Source: Tritrichomonas musculus
Taxonomy: Eukaryota; Parabasalia; Tritrichomonadida; Tritrichomonadidae
Assembly: GCA_039105265.1 (NCBI GenBank)
Contig: JAPFFF010000047.1
Location: 1 to 64,000 of the forward strand
Length of the DNA: 64,000 nt
Direction: 5' to 3'
Under the pieces are notes generated by a model. That model worked only from the letters and a program-made list of their open reading frames with translations. It searched no databases and was not told where the DNA came from. Each line of letters starts with the position of its first letter. Within the stretch, counting starts at the first letter, position 1. Positions 1 to 10,960 of this stretch are shown one piece after another. The position numbers were made by a program, and so were the translations under genes.

Positions 1-1297
1 CTGACTCAGCTATTGAGCCAAATAATTCAAAACAAGATAGACTATATGAATATTTGCAACTAGAACTATTCCATGAATCCTCTTGTATGTATCGAATGTA
101 CTGATAATAATCGTCGTTACCGTTGCATTCAAATCTATGAATCTTATGAGAACCATTCAAATCTGAACAGTTGACTTGCTGATTCAAAACTGTCCATGCT
201 TCATGATCGTTAGAGCCAACAATTCGCCACGTTTTCGGCTTATATCTGCTATTTGGACTATCACCATATGTTTGGATTGTGTATGACGTCAAGTTGACTT
301 TTCTTTTGTCGAAATCAAATTCAATCCAAGAATCAGCCTCACTCATCGGCGTTCCTGATGATGTATTAGCATAGTATGTGCTTTTACTGCAATCTATGAG
401 ATTAGTGATTGGACTTGTGGCATATCCTCCCGCAGAAAGAGTGACAGCTTTATCGCCTTGCTTACTCTTCAAATGGCTGATGATTCCTGACAATTCGTTG
501 CCACTATATTTGCACTCTGTAATCACTGGTAATTTATCAAGTGGTAATTTTTCAAAAATTTCACGAATGAATGAAGTTATTCGAGGAAGTTCATTTTCAA
601 CGATCCTATCGTTCAAATGCTCACAAAAATATTCAATCATTTCTTTCAATAATTCAGTCTGATTTTTAAGTTTTACTGACATAATGAAACGAACAACAAT
701 TTCTTCATCTTCTTGACTTTTTAATATTGAATAAATTTTCTTAATATCGTCAACTTTTTCTATGGCTTTTTCAGAGTATCGATCAATAATTGAGAAAAGA
801 ACTTCTTCACTAAGATTTTTCATTTCTCCGCTTTCAATCAGTTCTAAAAAATGCTCATTTAAATATTTAACTGCAATCTCGTCCAATTCAGTACTTAAAA
901 GTGAAATTGCTTCTTTAATGTTTTGGATATCATAAATATTATCTGATGATGATTCACCAAGTAAAAATCTAATCAATGCAAAGTTTTTTTGTTTATCTTG
1001 TGGAATTTTAACTTGCTCTTTTGTAGATTTAACTATGAGATTAAGAAGATCTTTATTATCTTCTTGCTTTTGCTCATTGAATGGAATTGAAAGTTCATAT
1101 TTGTCAATAGTAGGATCAATCATGTATAGATCATTTATCTTTTTGGAAATTAACCTTGCTACATTTTGAGAAATTTTAAGAACACTTTTGTCTTGTGAAG
1201 GTGAGCAAAAAATAATTTGGAACTTATCACTAAAATCTTGTTCTATTAATCTTCTGAAATTTGAAATTGGAGTTTCAAATGAATTATTAGAATTCAT
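1..1297 (-). CDS. F5/8 type C (discoidin-like) domain protein, 5' part, runs off the left edge
   Basis: The frame is open from the ATG at 1295-1297 to the first base of the window, so about 432 N-terminal residues are visible and the stop lies outside. The first ~265 residues are charged and helical and I do not recognise them. From about residue 270 the sequence has the pattern of an F5/8 type C domain: a VTLSAGG start, WIEFDF, then YKPKTWRIVGSND with the typical tryptophan, EAWTVL, and a closing YIRYIQ followed by FELFGS. In this family the domain is a beta-sandwich that usually binds carbohydrate or lipid. There is no obvious signal peptide, so an intracellular role is possible. Trichomonad genomes hold many proteins with a helical front and this domain behind. 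The domain call is firm; the function is not known. Confidence 0.75.
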   Translation of the reverse strand, partial: MNSNNSFETPISNFRRLIEQDFSDKFQIIFCSPSQDKSVLKISQNVARLISKKINDLYMIDPTIDKYELSIPFNEQKQEDNKDLLNLIVKSTKEQVKIPQDKQKNFALIRFLLGESSSDNIYDIQNIKEAISLLSTELDEIAVKYLNEHFLELIESGEMKNLSEEVLFSIIDRYSEKAIEKVDDIKKIYSILKSQEDEEIVVRFIMSVKLKNQTELLKEMIEYFCEHLNDRIVENELPRITSFIREIFEKLPLDKLPVITECKYSGNELSGIISHLKSKQGDKAVTLSAGGYATSPITNLIDCSKSTYYANTSSGTPMSEADSWIEFDFDKRKVNLTSYTIQTYGDSPNSRYKPKTWRIVGSNDHEAWTVLNQQVNCSDLNGSHKIHRFECNGNDDYYQYIRYIQEDSWNSSSCKYSYSLSCFELFGSIAES

Positions 1298-1558
1298 TAA
1301 TTTTATGTTTTCGGTTATATTGAGCTTATTAAAATTTTCATATAATTTATATTTATCTTATTACAAAATTTAATTTAATTATAAATAATTTAAATTTAAA
1401 ATATTATAGCTAATATAGTGATTGAAGATTAATTTGTTCTATGAAAAAAGAAAAATCAAAGTTTTAATTAATTTTAAAAAGAAGCATTTATTATAACTTT
1501 ATTCGAAGCATTTATTATTAGATAGATTTAAACAATTGATCATTTGCTTGCAACTATC
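1298..1558. other. AT-rich upstream region of the F5/8 gene
   Basis: No gene is seen. A short direct repeat, GAAGCATTTATTAT, occurs twice around 1481-1520. The first transposon insertion lies just beyond. Confidence 0.4.
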
Positions 1559-1568
1559 TATAACAAAA

Positions 1569-2471
1569 GAGGTGAGGCTGCGAAAATTTTTGGTATTTTT
1601 TAATAATATTAATACATATTATTTTATTCCAGAATTAAATGCTATTTATGATAATTTCACTAATATTTTTTTCAGATTTTTAGCTATAAATCTATTTTTA
1701 AAATTGAATAGCATCTATCTTATTATAATTTCAATTTTATCTTAATAAAAAAATTCTATTTACTCAAAATAATAAATAATTTAATTATCAATATTTAATA
1801 TATAGATGTGAATATAATATTAAAATCTTCGACTAAGAATTATAAATCAAAATAATGATTTTTTATGACTTAACTAACTATCATCTAATTATAAGCATGA
1901 TTTTTTTGGTAAATTATTGATAAATATTAAAATAAATACTTATTGTGAGGTTGATACCAAAATAAAAACAAATGAAATTATTTAGATATTTGTGAAGTTT
2001 ACATCATTAACGTATATAGAATTATATTCAATATTAAACCTCAATCCTAGCTAAAATTGTAAAAAATTTTTTAAAAATATTTTGATATGTTTGCCAGCAC
2101 CAGATAAGTTAAGAGATAAACTATAGTTATCCCTTTGGTCTTTAATATAGAAGAAAATTTCTCTTTAAATTGAAAAATATTTTTTTGAATTTTGACCAAA
2201 AACGCATTCATTGAATAGCTTTCTTATTAAAAAATAGATATCATCTATATACAAATGAAATTTAATGGTTGAAAAGAAAAAATAATGACGAATATATGAA
2301 TTATGACATTTTGAAATATCAATACAATTTCAATTTTTTTTGATTAAATCTGAAAAAAAGTATATGATATGAAAAGGTAACAAAACCATAATACTATATT
2401 TTTAATTTATTTTTAATTTTGTTGATTATTATTCCTAAAAAAGTTCATTTAAAATTTCGCAGTCTCACCTC
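1569..2471. mobile_element. Non-autonomous DNA transposon (MULE-like MITE), 903 bp
   Basis: The ends are inverted repeats. The left end reads GAGGTGAGGCTGCGAAAATT and the complement of the right end reads GAGGTGAGACTGCGAAATTT, about 20 bp with two differences. The element is flanked by a perfect 10-bp direct repeat TATAACAAAA at 1559-1568 and 2472-2481, the expected target-site duplication. The inside is AT-rich and has no believable transposase. Duplications of 8-11 bp are typical of Mutator-like elements, which are known in trichomonads, but the family is inferred from the duplication length only. A perfect duplication suggests a fairly recent insertion. Confidence 0.8.
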
Positions 2472-2523
2472 TATAACAAAAGAATCTTTATAAATTAAAA
2501 AATTGTATTTTTAATGCAAAATC

Positions 2524-4378
2524 AGAGGAGACAAAATTTTTAAAAAACAGATATTTTTAAAATTTTATTTTTCCATTTTAAACTAATGATAATAAAGAAC
2601 TAAAAACTCTGCTCATGAACTTCTAACATCTTTTTATCATGTGATATGAACATTTTATTTTTCAAAAATTTTGAAAAAAAAAGGATCATTTTTCATGTAA
2701 ATAATAGTTTTTTATTTTTAATAATCATATATTGTTTTTAATAATGTATAAAAAATATAAATAATCTATCAAATTTATGCAATATTTTTTATGTATCTCT
2801 ATTTTGTAAAAATTACAATTTTTTCATTAAAAAAAACATCTGATTCTCAATGAATAATGTGGAGTATTTGAACTGATAGGTTATCCATATTCTTCATATA
2901 ATTTCTCTAATAAATCAATTAGAAAAATAAAAAAATGATGATTGTATATTAAAAATTATGCTGTTTTTAGAGGTTAAAATCAACATATGCTATATTTGCT
3001 TTTGCAATATCTTGTTAAATAATTCAAATTTATCGAATATTATTGCATTATGTAATACAATAAATACTGTTTTAAACAATTTTATATTATTCTTAGTTAT
3101 TCCCTGGATCATTTTCTAAACCAGTAGCATTATTTTCATTTAATTTTATCTCAGAGCATTGGCTTGACAGCATAGTTAAAATAGTATTATATTATTTTAT
3201 GAATTGTAAAAGTATATAACAATATTATTTATTTATTAGTGTATGTGTTTGGATAATATATTTTGAAGATAATTGAGTTTTATTTATCGTTTCATATTTA
3301 TGATAAATTATGGCACATTTTAAGAGTAAAAAAAAAAAATCAGCCCTGAATTTTTTAATGTCATTAATTTATTTTTATTAATAAAAAATATTATGTGGAA
3401 TATTAAAATATTATGCAATATTTCCTATCAATTATTAAGATAATACTATTTTTTAATAAGCAAATATAAAGTATTCAATTATGGTTGAAAATTGAATACT
3501 TTATGGTAAAATATTAATGAAAAAGTTGTTCAAAGAAAAATAAAATATATGTTTATCTTAAAAAAAAATTCTATAAATGCATTACATTTTTTATTTATAT
3601 AATATATTACTAGTATAAAATGGAATATTTCTGTATTATATACTTTTTCATCAAAAAAAACTAAAAATACCTAATTTTGCTAACAAAAACTATTAAATGG
3701 AAAATTTATTAATTAAGTATATGTGTATATTAATAATAAACTGGTTTGTTCCATGAAACACAATTTTCAACTGATTTTTTTGGATTATTTTCAAATATCT
3801 TATCAATCTAATTTTTTCCTCAATAATGCTATTTTACACAATAAACGAGTTTTTTGGTCAGAATATATCAATTGTATAGTAAAACTGTTTTTAAAAATTA
3901 AAAACTTATTGAAATATTGTTTGAAAAACAAATTAACGTATATTAACGTATATATAAAATTGAAAAAAATTGTTTTATTTTGTTATAGTTGAGGGACTAT
4001 TCAAATTTATTGATGTATTATATTTATATACCATATAATATAACTATTGTCATATGTCATTTGATATACTCCACTTTTAATCGAAAAATAGAATAATTGA
4101 TTGCTATTAAAATTAAATTATTTCAAGTTTTTTTGGTAAAATTCTAAAACTCACAAAGCAAAAGATATTCAAATTTAAGGATATTTTTTGAATATATCCA
4201 TGAAATTAGCAGAAAATCTTTGCATCAAAAAAAAGCTCTCAATATTTTTAAGCATTTTTCTCTGAAATGAGCAGGAATTTTCTTTAGTTATTTAGGTTTT
4301 TAATTGCCCTTGAACCAAAGAACCTGTAGATATGATATGAAGAAAAAATTCAGGCAATTTAAAAATTTTGTCTCCTCT
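2524..4378. mobile_element. Second non-autonomous DNA transposon, 1855 bp
   Basis: The left end reads AGAGGAGACAAAATTTTTAAA minus its last base for a 20-bp view, and the complement of the right end matches it base for base over the same stretch. The 8-bp direct repeat GCAAAATC at 2516-2523 and 4379-4386 flanks the element as a perfect target duplication. It sits only 52 bp from the element at 1569-2471. Its terminal GAGG(A)GA resembles but does not equal that element's GAGGTGA. Short open frames inside, such as one at 3723-3992, have no recognisable domain, so this is probably a non-autonomous derivative moved in trans. Confidence 0.78.
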
Positions 4379-4386
4379 GCAAAATC

Positions 4387-5349
4387 AAAAAAGCCAACAA
4401 TTTCTCATTTTAAATTTAAATAAAAATAATAAAATGAAAGATATTTTTTTTAATGTTTATTATATTTATAACAACGATTGTGAAGTTTCTCTTTATTTGG
4501 TCTGGAGGTATTTTCCAATTACGTCCATCTTTTTTATGATCTCATCTAGAGTGCCATCATTGCCATTCTAGAAGCAGCTACAGCTTTAACTGCACTAACA
4601 GAAATTTCTTTCAATGCAAGGAACTTGAAACAATCAGCAAATTGGGTCACAAGTCATTCCAACACAGTGTTCAATTGCTATTTGCATCCTCATTGATTTC
4701 ACCTTGACAACCGACTCCAGCACCAGATATTTATGCATCCACCTTATACAGAAGACCAACAGCACCACAAGCGAGCGAATACAGATGAACAAAAGTTGAT
4801 CAGCCTTCAATGACTCAGATGATTTCATCTTCTTTATCTTTATGGATTTTTGGGGATTTTAAAAATGTACCTATTTCATTATATTTCCTTCCTGTTTCTT
4901 CATCTTTGCTATTACCATTGTCAATAAAATTGAGAATGACACTTTGTATTTTTCTTTTATTATCTCGCATTCATTTGTCCTTTATTTACTTCAAATTTTT
5001 ATCAGAAACAATATTTACAGAAGCACGATATCATTTGGGAGTTTTTTGAGGCAAAACATTTCTCACAAAAATCTAAATGTTAAAAAAAGGAAAAATGGAA
5101 AGGTATTTAATATGAATATACATTCCTGATAATTAGCATATATCATAAATATTTATTATTTATTTTATAAATAATTGTTTGAAAATTTCAAAATAATTTC
5201 ATATGAATTAGGATCAAAAAATATAGAATTCCAAAAAAAATTTTAAGAAACTGCAAAGATATCTTAAAAATATTAAATTCAATAGGAGTAACTTTTTGAT
5301 TAAAAATTTTAATATCAAAGTTTTTTTCTATATTTTGATCAGACAAAAG
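4387..5349. other. Intergenic region with a richer patch that may be gene debris
   Basis: From about 4490 to 4830 the base composition is less AT-rich than the flanks and short frames of coding-like composition occur on both strands, for example 4634-4828 on the minus strand. None is complete and I recognise no family. The rest, up to the kinase gene, is plain AT-rich sequence. Confidence 0.3.
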
Positions 5350-8300
5350 ATGTCCTTAGTATCATTTCATAGTGTTCCGAAACAAAAGCTTCAAGGCATT
5401 TCAAACAATGAAATCAAGAATCTTTATTCAAAATTTGTTTTTTTATATTTTTCATTTAAGCGATACCAAAATCAAGAGGGAATAAACATTCAAAGCTCTA
5501 TAGAAAAACTTTTATATTATTCATTAAAAGATTTCAAGTTCATTACCGTTAATTTAAATGACATTAATCAAAATAATCAAAAGTTATTTAATGGTAATAA
5601 TGTAACAAATGAGAAATCAGATACCGAAACGCCAACAACAGATATAAATGCATATTTCTGTTGTGAAGGCAAATTTATTATAGTTAAACAAATTAACATA
5701 TTAATTATTAAATCATTAATTGAGAAACTTAAAGATGAAAAAATAGAAATTTTAAATGTTAGTGAGAATATTAATTTATTTAAAAAAGAACCAAATGAAA
5801 TTAATGCAAAAAATGAAATCAAAAACTTTTGTCAATATTACCAAGCTGAAATCAACAAAAACAAATTTATTAAATCTACAATTTCGCCAATTATTGGTTA
5901 TACTATTCGAAGGTTCTTTTATCCAAATTATTTTTTCAAAGATTCATCTTTCTTTGATTTATATAGAGCATCAAAATCGAAAGAAGAAATGATTAAAACA
6001 AAGCTTTTCAAATTATTATTTGAGTGCAAAAATAACGTTCAATTTGTATATCAATTTATTCACATCATTCAAGAGATCAATATGAATATTAACAATATTC
6101 AAGGAAATGCAACAAATATCATTGAATTTAAAAATGAAGACTTTATAAAATTGAGGACTATATATACAAATCAATCTGCTTTTTATTACTTGGTCATTCA
6201 TCGTGAAACTTTTTATATTTTCCTAATGAAAGATTTGTGCGAACCGAACAAGCCTGAATATGAAATAGATTTTTGCAACAAATATTCAAATCGATTCTTT
6301 ACAAGATTTTATGGCTTTATAAAGCAAAATAGAATGATAAAATCACTGATTTATGAATTTATGTGTAATAATAGTTTGAACGAATGCAAAGATAAATTTG
6401 ATTCATTGTTTTCTTTGTTAACAATCAACCGACTTTATCAAGGAATAAGGTTTTTATTTTCAAAAAACTTGATTCACAGAGATCTCAAGCCAAAAAATAT
6501 TTTGCTTGATAACAATTTTATTCCTTACATCTCAGATTTCGAAACGATTCGTCATCCAGATAAAAATGAGCAAATTACAAACAATATTGGATCGATTTTA
6601 TATTCTTCACCAGAACAAGATGACGGTCATTATACTTCATTCCCTACTGATATCTATTCTTTTGGTTTAATAATTCATTTTCTTTATAAGAAGAATCATT
6701 TGCATTCATTGAACCCATATGAAAAAAATCTTAATCGTAATAAAATTAAAATTAAAAATTCTGAAGAAAAAATTTATTCAAAAAACATTGAAAAACTCTT
6801 TATGTCATGCATTAAAACATCACCAGAAAAAAGACCAAATCACAATGAAATAAAATCAATGATTGTTAAAGAAATCAATACTTTTGATTTCTTTAATATA
6901 TCGAAAGAAACGGATACAAGCAAAAAAATTGAATTAATTCAATTTATTTTTGAAAACTTATTAATTCAGTATGAAAGCAAAGAAGAATCATCAAAATTTA
7001 TCTTTAACATTTTGAAGTTTTATTTTAATCTACATAATGAAGAATGCAATAATGACTTGAAACAAAATGATTCAGATGCACTTTTAAATAAAGGAAATCT
7101 TTTTTTACAAAGAAATGATTATCAAAAAGCAAAAGAATATTTTGAATTAGCAGCCAAACAAAATAATTCTGATGCTCATTATAATTTAGGAAATCTCTAT
7201 TCTAAAGGCCAAGGTGTGAAACAAAATTACTTGAAAGCGAAAGAACATTATGAATTAGCAGCCAATAAAAACAATTCAAATGCACTTTTCCGTTTAGGAA
7301 TTTTATTCTATAATGGACTTGGTGTAAAAAAAGACCCTCAAAAAGCAATAAAATATTTTGAATTGTCAGCCATGTTAAACAATTCTGATTCTTTTTATAA
7401 TTTAGGAATTATATATTCATCAGGACAATATGTAAAACAAAATTATAAAAAAGCAAAAGAATATTTTGAACATGCAGCAAAACAAAATCACCCAGATTCA
7501 TTTTTAAATTTAGGAATTATGTATTGCAATGGTCTAGGTGTTAAACAAGACTATTCGAAAGCTAAAGAATATTTTGAAATAGCAGCAAAACAAAATTATC
7601 CAAATTCTTTTTTATATTTAGGAATTCTTTATCACCATGGTCAAGGAGTTAAAAAAGATTATAAAAAAGCTAAAGAATATTATGAATTATCAGCGAAGCA
7701 AAACAATCCAGTTGCTTTTCATAATTTAGGAATTTTATATTTTCATGGAAATGGTGTCAAACAAAATTTTGATAAAGCGAAATTATTTTTTGAATTAGCA
7801 GTCCAAAATAATAATTTAGATGCTCTTTATGATTTGGGTCATCTTTATTATCACGGTCAAGGAGTGGATAAAAACTATAAAATAGCTAAAGAATATTTTG
7901 AATTATCCGCTAAACAAAACAATTCAAATGCACTTCTTTATCTTGGCGATATTTATTATTATGGACAAGATGTTTTTCAAAGTTATTTAAAAGCCAAAGA
8001 ATATTATGAAAAGTCTTCAGAACAACAAAATCCAAAAGCATATTTGAAACTAGGAAATCTTTATTTAGAAGGCAAAGGTGTTAATCAGAATTATTCTAAA
8101 GCTAAAGAATATTATGAATTAGCAGCCCAAAGAAATTGTTCAGATGCTTTTAGCAATTTAGGATATCTTTATCTGGAAGGAAAAGGCGTGACACAGGATT
8201 ACTCAATGGCAATAAAGTATTTAGAATTGTCAGCCAAACTGAATGATTCAAACGCTTTACTTTGTTTAGGAAATCTTTATTACTTAGGTCGAGGTGTCGA

Positions 8301-10173
8301 ACAAGATTATAAGAAAGCAAAGGAATATTTTGAATTATCAGCAGAACTAAACAATTCAGATGCGCTACACAATCTAGGACAGCTTTATTCAAAAGGCCAA
8401 GGTGTAAAGCAAGACTATTCGAAAGCGAAAGAATACTTCGAAATTGCTGCTAAACAAAACAATTGCCATTCTTTTCTCAAACTTGGAATTATTTATGAAG
8501 AAGGCTTAGGAGTTCCAAAAGACTATTTGAGAGCGAAATTGAATTACGAATTATCAATTAAGCAAAATTATTCCCTTGCTTATATACAATTAGCAAATCT
8601 TTATATGAATGGATATGGTGTTGATAAAGATTTATCGAAAATGAAAGAACTTCTAGAAATTGCAGCTCATTGCAAAAATTCAAAAGCATTTGTATTATTA
8701 GGTGATATTTATTTGCGTGGCATAGGCGTTGAAAAAAATTTTGTTGAAGCAAGAAAATATTATGAAAAAGCATCAAATCAAAATTATTCAGTTGCTTTTC
8801 TAAAATTGGGAGAATTATATTTTCATGGATATGGTGTTGATAAAGATATAATTCAATGGAAGAAATATATTGAATATTCAGCACAATTAAATAACACTGA
8901 AGCTCTTTTTGCATTAAGTTATTTTTATTCAAATAGTGAACAATATGATATCACTAAAGCAATTCATTATTTGAATGAATGCAAAAAAACTAAATACGAA
9001 ATACAATACTTATGCACTCCTGAAGATCATATTTCTTATTCTCAGCATGAATACAATAAGTTTTATTATCGATCAATGAATGATCTAGGTTTAATATATC
9101 TTATTGTTATTAAAAATGAAGAGAAGGCAATTAAAAATATTAAAGAGGCAGCATGTGCCGAATATCCATTTGGTCAGAACAATTATGGTTTATTATTACA
9201 ATTTTATTTAAATGATAGTCTAAATGCTGAATATTTTTACCAAAAATCTTCAAAGCATAATTTTGCACTTGCTTACTACAATCTTGGTTATATTAAAGAA
9301 AAAGAAGAGAAGATTGAAGAAGCATTTAAATTCTATGAAAAAGCATCAATCAATGAAGATGCTCCATTAGAATTTCATAATCATACCCACATTGATAGAA
9401 TGCTTATAATTTCCAAAATTTTCATCATTTGTTTTACGAACATAAAGTTAGCAGTATATTATTATATGAAATCCGATATTAATAGATGCAAAGAATTCTT
9501 CATCAAAGCTTTTGCAAAAATACTTGATTTAAACAACAATTTCATCCAAAAGCAAATAAACCACATCATTAGAATTAAAGGTAATTTCTTTTCATTTCTC
9601 AAGTTTATAATATTCATGTGTCCAACGTTTAACTTTTCAAATCAGCAATACTTGATATCTGAAGAAGAAATGATGGATATAATAAATCAATCAAATATCA
9701 CATTAGATACAATAAACGACGAAATAAAAGAACAAGAAAAGGAAAAATCAAATACAAATGTAAAACAAAATGAAAAAGAAAACGTCAAATTAAACAATAA
9801 AGATAACAATTTTATTGAAAATATACAACCAAAATCAATCAAGTCTGGAATGAAATATATTGACGATAAAGAATATAAACTAGAAGAAATCAAAGCTAAT
9901 CAAAGAAATATTGATTTTAATTGTAAATCAAATAAATTAGTAATTTTCAAAGATCTTGGAGAATTGTTTGATTATATTGCAGAATCAGGCAATTTTCTCA
10001 AAGAAATGAATGAAATTATTGAATCAATAATGAAATTATTATATAAACCGCCATATGCAATTTTATTTGGTAGAATATCAATTATCAAGCCAAATCCAAT
10101 ACATAAAGAAGAGTCTAATTTACTTAAAAATGTAGATCAATCATTTTATGACGGATTTAATGAATCTTTTTAA
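5350..10173 (+). CDS. Protein kinase with a long C-terminal Sel1-repeat array
   Basis: The frame is open from 5296, but the first ATG is at 5350, which gives 1607 residues; residue numbers below count from that ATG. The kinase domain covers roughly residues 260-510. It has a YIFLMKDL stretch that could carry the beta-3 lysine, the catalytic loop HRDLKPKN at about 376, and SDFE at about 395 where DFG is expected. SSPEQ and TDIYSFG follow as the activation-segment end and helix F. From about residue 576 there are about 17 regular Sel1 repeats of 36 residues (pattern LGxLYxxGxGVxxxYxKAKEYYELAA), then several decayed ones to about residue 1380. Sel1 repeats form a right-handed solenoid that binds proteins. 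A charged, low-complexity tail follows. Kinases joined to Sel1 arrays are common in trichomonads and their targets are unknown. DFE in place of DFG makes normal magnesium binding doubtful, so this may be a weak kinase or a scaffold. Confidence 0.88.
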   Translation: MSLVSFHSVPKQKLQGISNNEIKNLYSKFVFLYFSFKRYQNQEGINIQSSIEKLLYYSLKDFKFITVNLNDINQNNQKLFNGNNVTNEKSDTETPTTDINAYFCCEGKFIIVKQINILIIKSLIEKLKDEKIEILNVSENINLFKKEPNEINAKNEIKNFCQYYQAEINKNKFIKSTISPIIGYTIRRFFYPNYFFKDSSFFDLYRASKSKEEMIKTKLFKLLFECKNNVQFVYQFIHIIQEINMNINNIQGNATNIIEFKNEDFIKLRTIYTNQSAFYYLVIHRETFYIFLMKDLCEPNKPEYEIDFCNKYSNRFFTRFYGFIKQNRMIKSLIYEFMCNNSLNECKDKFDSLFSLLTINRLYQGIRFLFSKNLIHRDLKPKNILLDNNFIPYISDFETIRHPDKNEQITNNIGSILYSSPEQDDGHYTSFPTDIYSFGLIIHFLYKKNHLHSLNPYEKNLNRNKIKIKNSEEKIYSKNIEKLFMSCIKTSPEKRPNHNEIKSMIVKEINTFDFFNISKETDTSKKIELIQFIFENLLIQYESKEESSKFIFNILKFYFNLHNEECNNDLKQNDSDALLNKGNLFLQRNDYQKAKEYFELAAKQNNSDAHYNLGNLYSKGQGVKQNYLKAKEHYELAANKNNSNALFRLGILFYNGLGVKKDPQKAIKYFELSAMLNNSDSFYNLGIIYSSGQYVKQNYKKAKEYFEHAAKQNHPDSFLNLGIMYCNGLGVKQDYSKAKEYFEIAAKQNYPNSFLYLGILYHHGQGVKKDYKKAKEYYELSAKQNNPVAFHNLGILYFHGNGVKQNFDKAKLFFELAVQNNNLDALYDLGHLYYHGQGVDKNYKIAKEYFELSAKQNNSNALLYLGDIYYYGQDVFQSYLKAKEYYEKSSEQQNPKAYLKLGNLYLEGKGVNQNYSKAKEYYELAAQRNCSDAFSNLGYLYLEGKGVTQDYSMAIKYLELSAKLNDSNALLCLGNLYYLGRGVEQDYKKAKEYFELSAELNNSDALHNLGQLYSKGQGVKQDYSKAKEYFEIAAKQNNCHSFLKLGIIYEEGLGVPKDYLRAKLNYELSIKQNYSLAYIQLANLYMNGYGVDKDLSKMKELLEIAAHCKNSKAFVLLGDIYLRGIGVEKNFVEARKYYEKASNQNYSVAFLKLGELYFHGYGVDKDIIQWKKYIEYSAQLNNTEALFALSYFYSNSEQYDITKAIHYLNECKKTKYEIQYLCTPEDHISYSQHEYNKFYYRSMNDLGLIYLIVIKNEEKAIKNIKEAACAEYPFGQNNYGLLLQFYLNDSLNAEYFYQKSSKHNFALAYYNLGYIKEKEEKIEEAFKFYEKASINEDAPLEFHNHTHIDRMLIISKIFIICFTNIKLAVYYYMKSDINRCKEFFIKAFAKILDLNNNFIQKQINHIIRIKGNFFSFLKFIIFMCPTFNFSNQQYLISEEEMMDIINQSNITLDTINDEIKEQEKEKSNTNVKQNEKENVKLNNKDNNFIENIQPKSIKSGMKYIDDKEYKLEEIKANQRNIDFNCKSNKLVIFKDLGELFDYIAESGNFLKEMNEIIESIMKLLYKPPYAILFGRISIIKPNPIHKEESNLLKNVDQSFYDGFNESF

Positions 10174-10453
10174 GTAAGATTTAATTCATAAAAATTAAAT
10201 TCATACTTTTGAAATTCATTCTTTTTATTAATTTGAACTTATAATTATATTTTATAAAACATTTTGCATCAATTAGTTAAAGATTAAATGAAAAAGTGTT
10301 TGACATTCATATCTCATTTACAGATGGATTCATATCAATATCAAATTGTAGTTATTCTTTCACATCGAGAAACACTCAAAATTGAAAAATAAAAAAGACA
10401 AATATTATTAAATAAATTTATATAAATATGAGTAAAAATAAATAAAATAAGAA

Positions 10454-10525
10454 GGGTTGATGGTGTAAAGGTCAGCACATTTGCCTGTGGTGCAAAATGT
10501 CCGTGTTCGATTCACGGTCTACCCA
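10454..10525 (+). tRNA. tRNA-His (anticodon GTG)
   Basis: The 72-nt sequence folds as a cloverleaf. The acceptor stem is GGGTTGA with TCTACCC (one T-T mismatch at the fifth pair). The D arm is GTGT/GCAC, the anticodon stem TTTGC/GCAAA with loop CTGTGGT giving anticodon GTG, and the T arm CCGTG/CACGG with loop TTCGATT. The discriminator base is A. No G precedes the first base, so the extra 5' G of tRNA-His would be added after transcription, as in most eukaryotes. No intron is present. Confidence 0.9.
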
Positions 10526-10532
10526 TTTTTTT
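10526..10532 (+). terminator. Pol III T-run terminator of tRNA-His
   Basis: Seven T residues follow the discriminator base directly, the usual RNA polymerase III stop signal. Confidence 0.8.
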
Positions 10533-10960
10533 GATTTTTGAAATAACTTGGTTATCCTTATAAATAATGGAAAATAATGATTGCTATCATATTAAATGAG
10601 TATATTTTGATATTTTTTTAAAGAAATGAATCAGTTATCGATTGGTTACATGACTTATTCAAAAAAGATTAGGTTGTGCATTAATAATTCAGCTATCCAA
10701 CAAGAAATGTGATATAAAATCATTTTTTCTGGGTTTAACGTACATTTTGAATAATTTAGCAAAGTTGGTTACAACTGTCTCTACTAATTCCTATCACTTA
10801 TCTTTACTATTTCTTAAAGTAAAATAAACATTTTATAACTTATTTAATATAATTTTGTGTTGTTAAAAAAAGATGCTATATAGTTAATAATTAATATGAA
10901 GAAGGCTAATATATATAAGTTTTATGTTTATCCAATAAAAATATCATTAAAATTAAATGA
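10533..10960. other. Intergenic region between tRNA-His and the ankyrin gene
   Basis: AT-rich sequence with no open frame of note. It contains the 3' flank of the ankyrin gene, which ends at 10961. Confidence 0.4.

Noticed and set aside
5296-5349. Longer N terminus of the Sel1 kinase from 5296
   Set aside because: It begins with TTG; the first ATG is at 5350.
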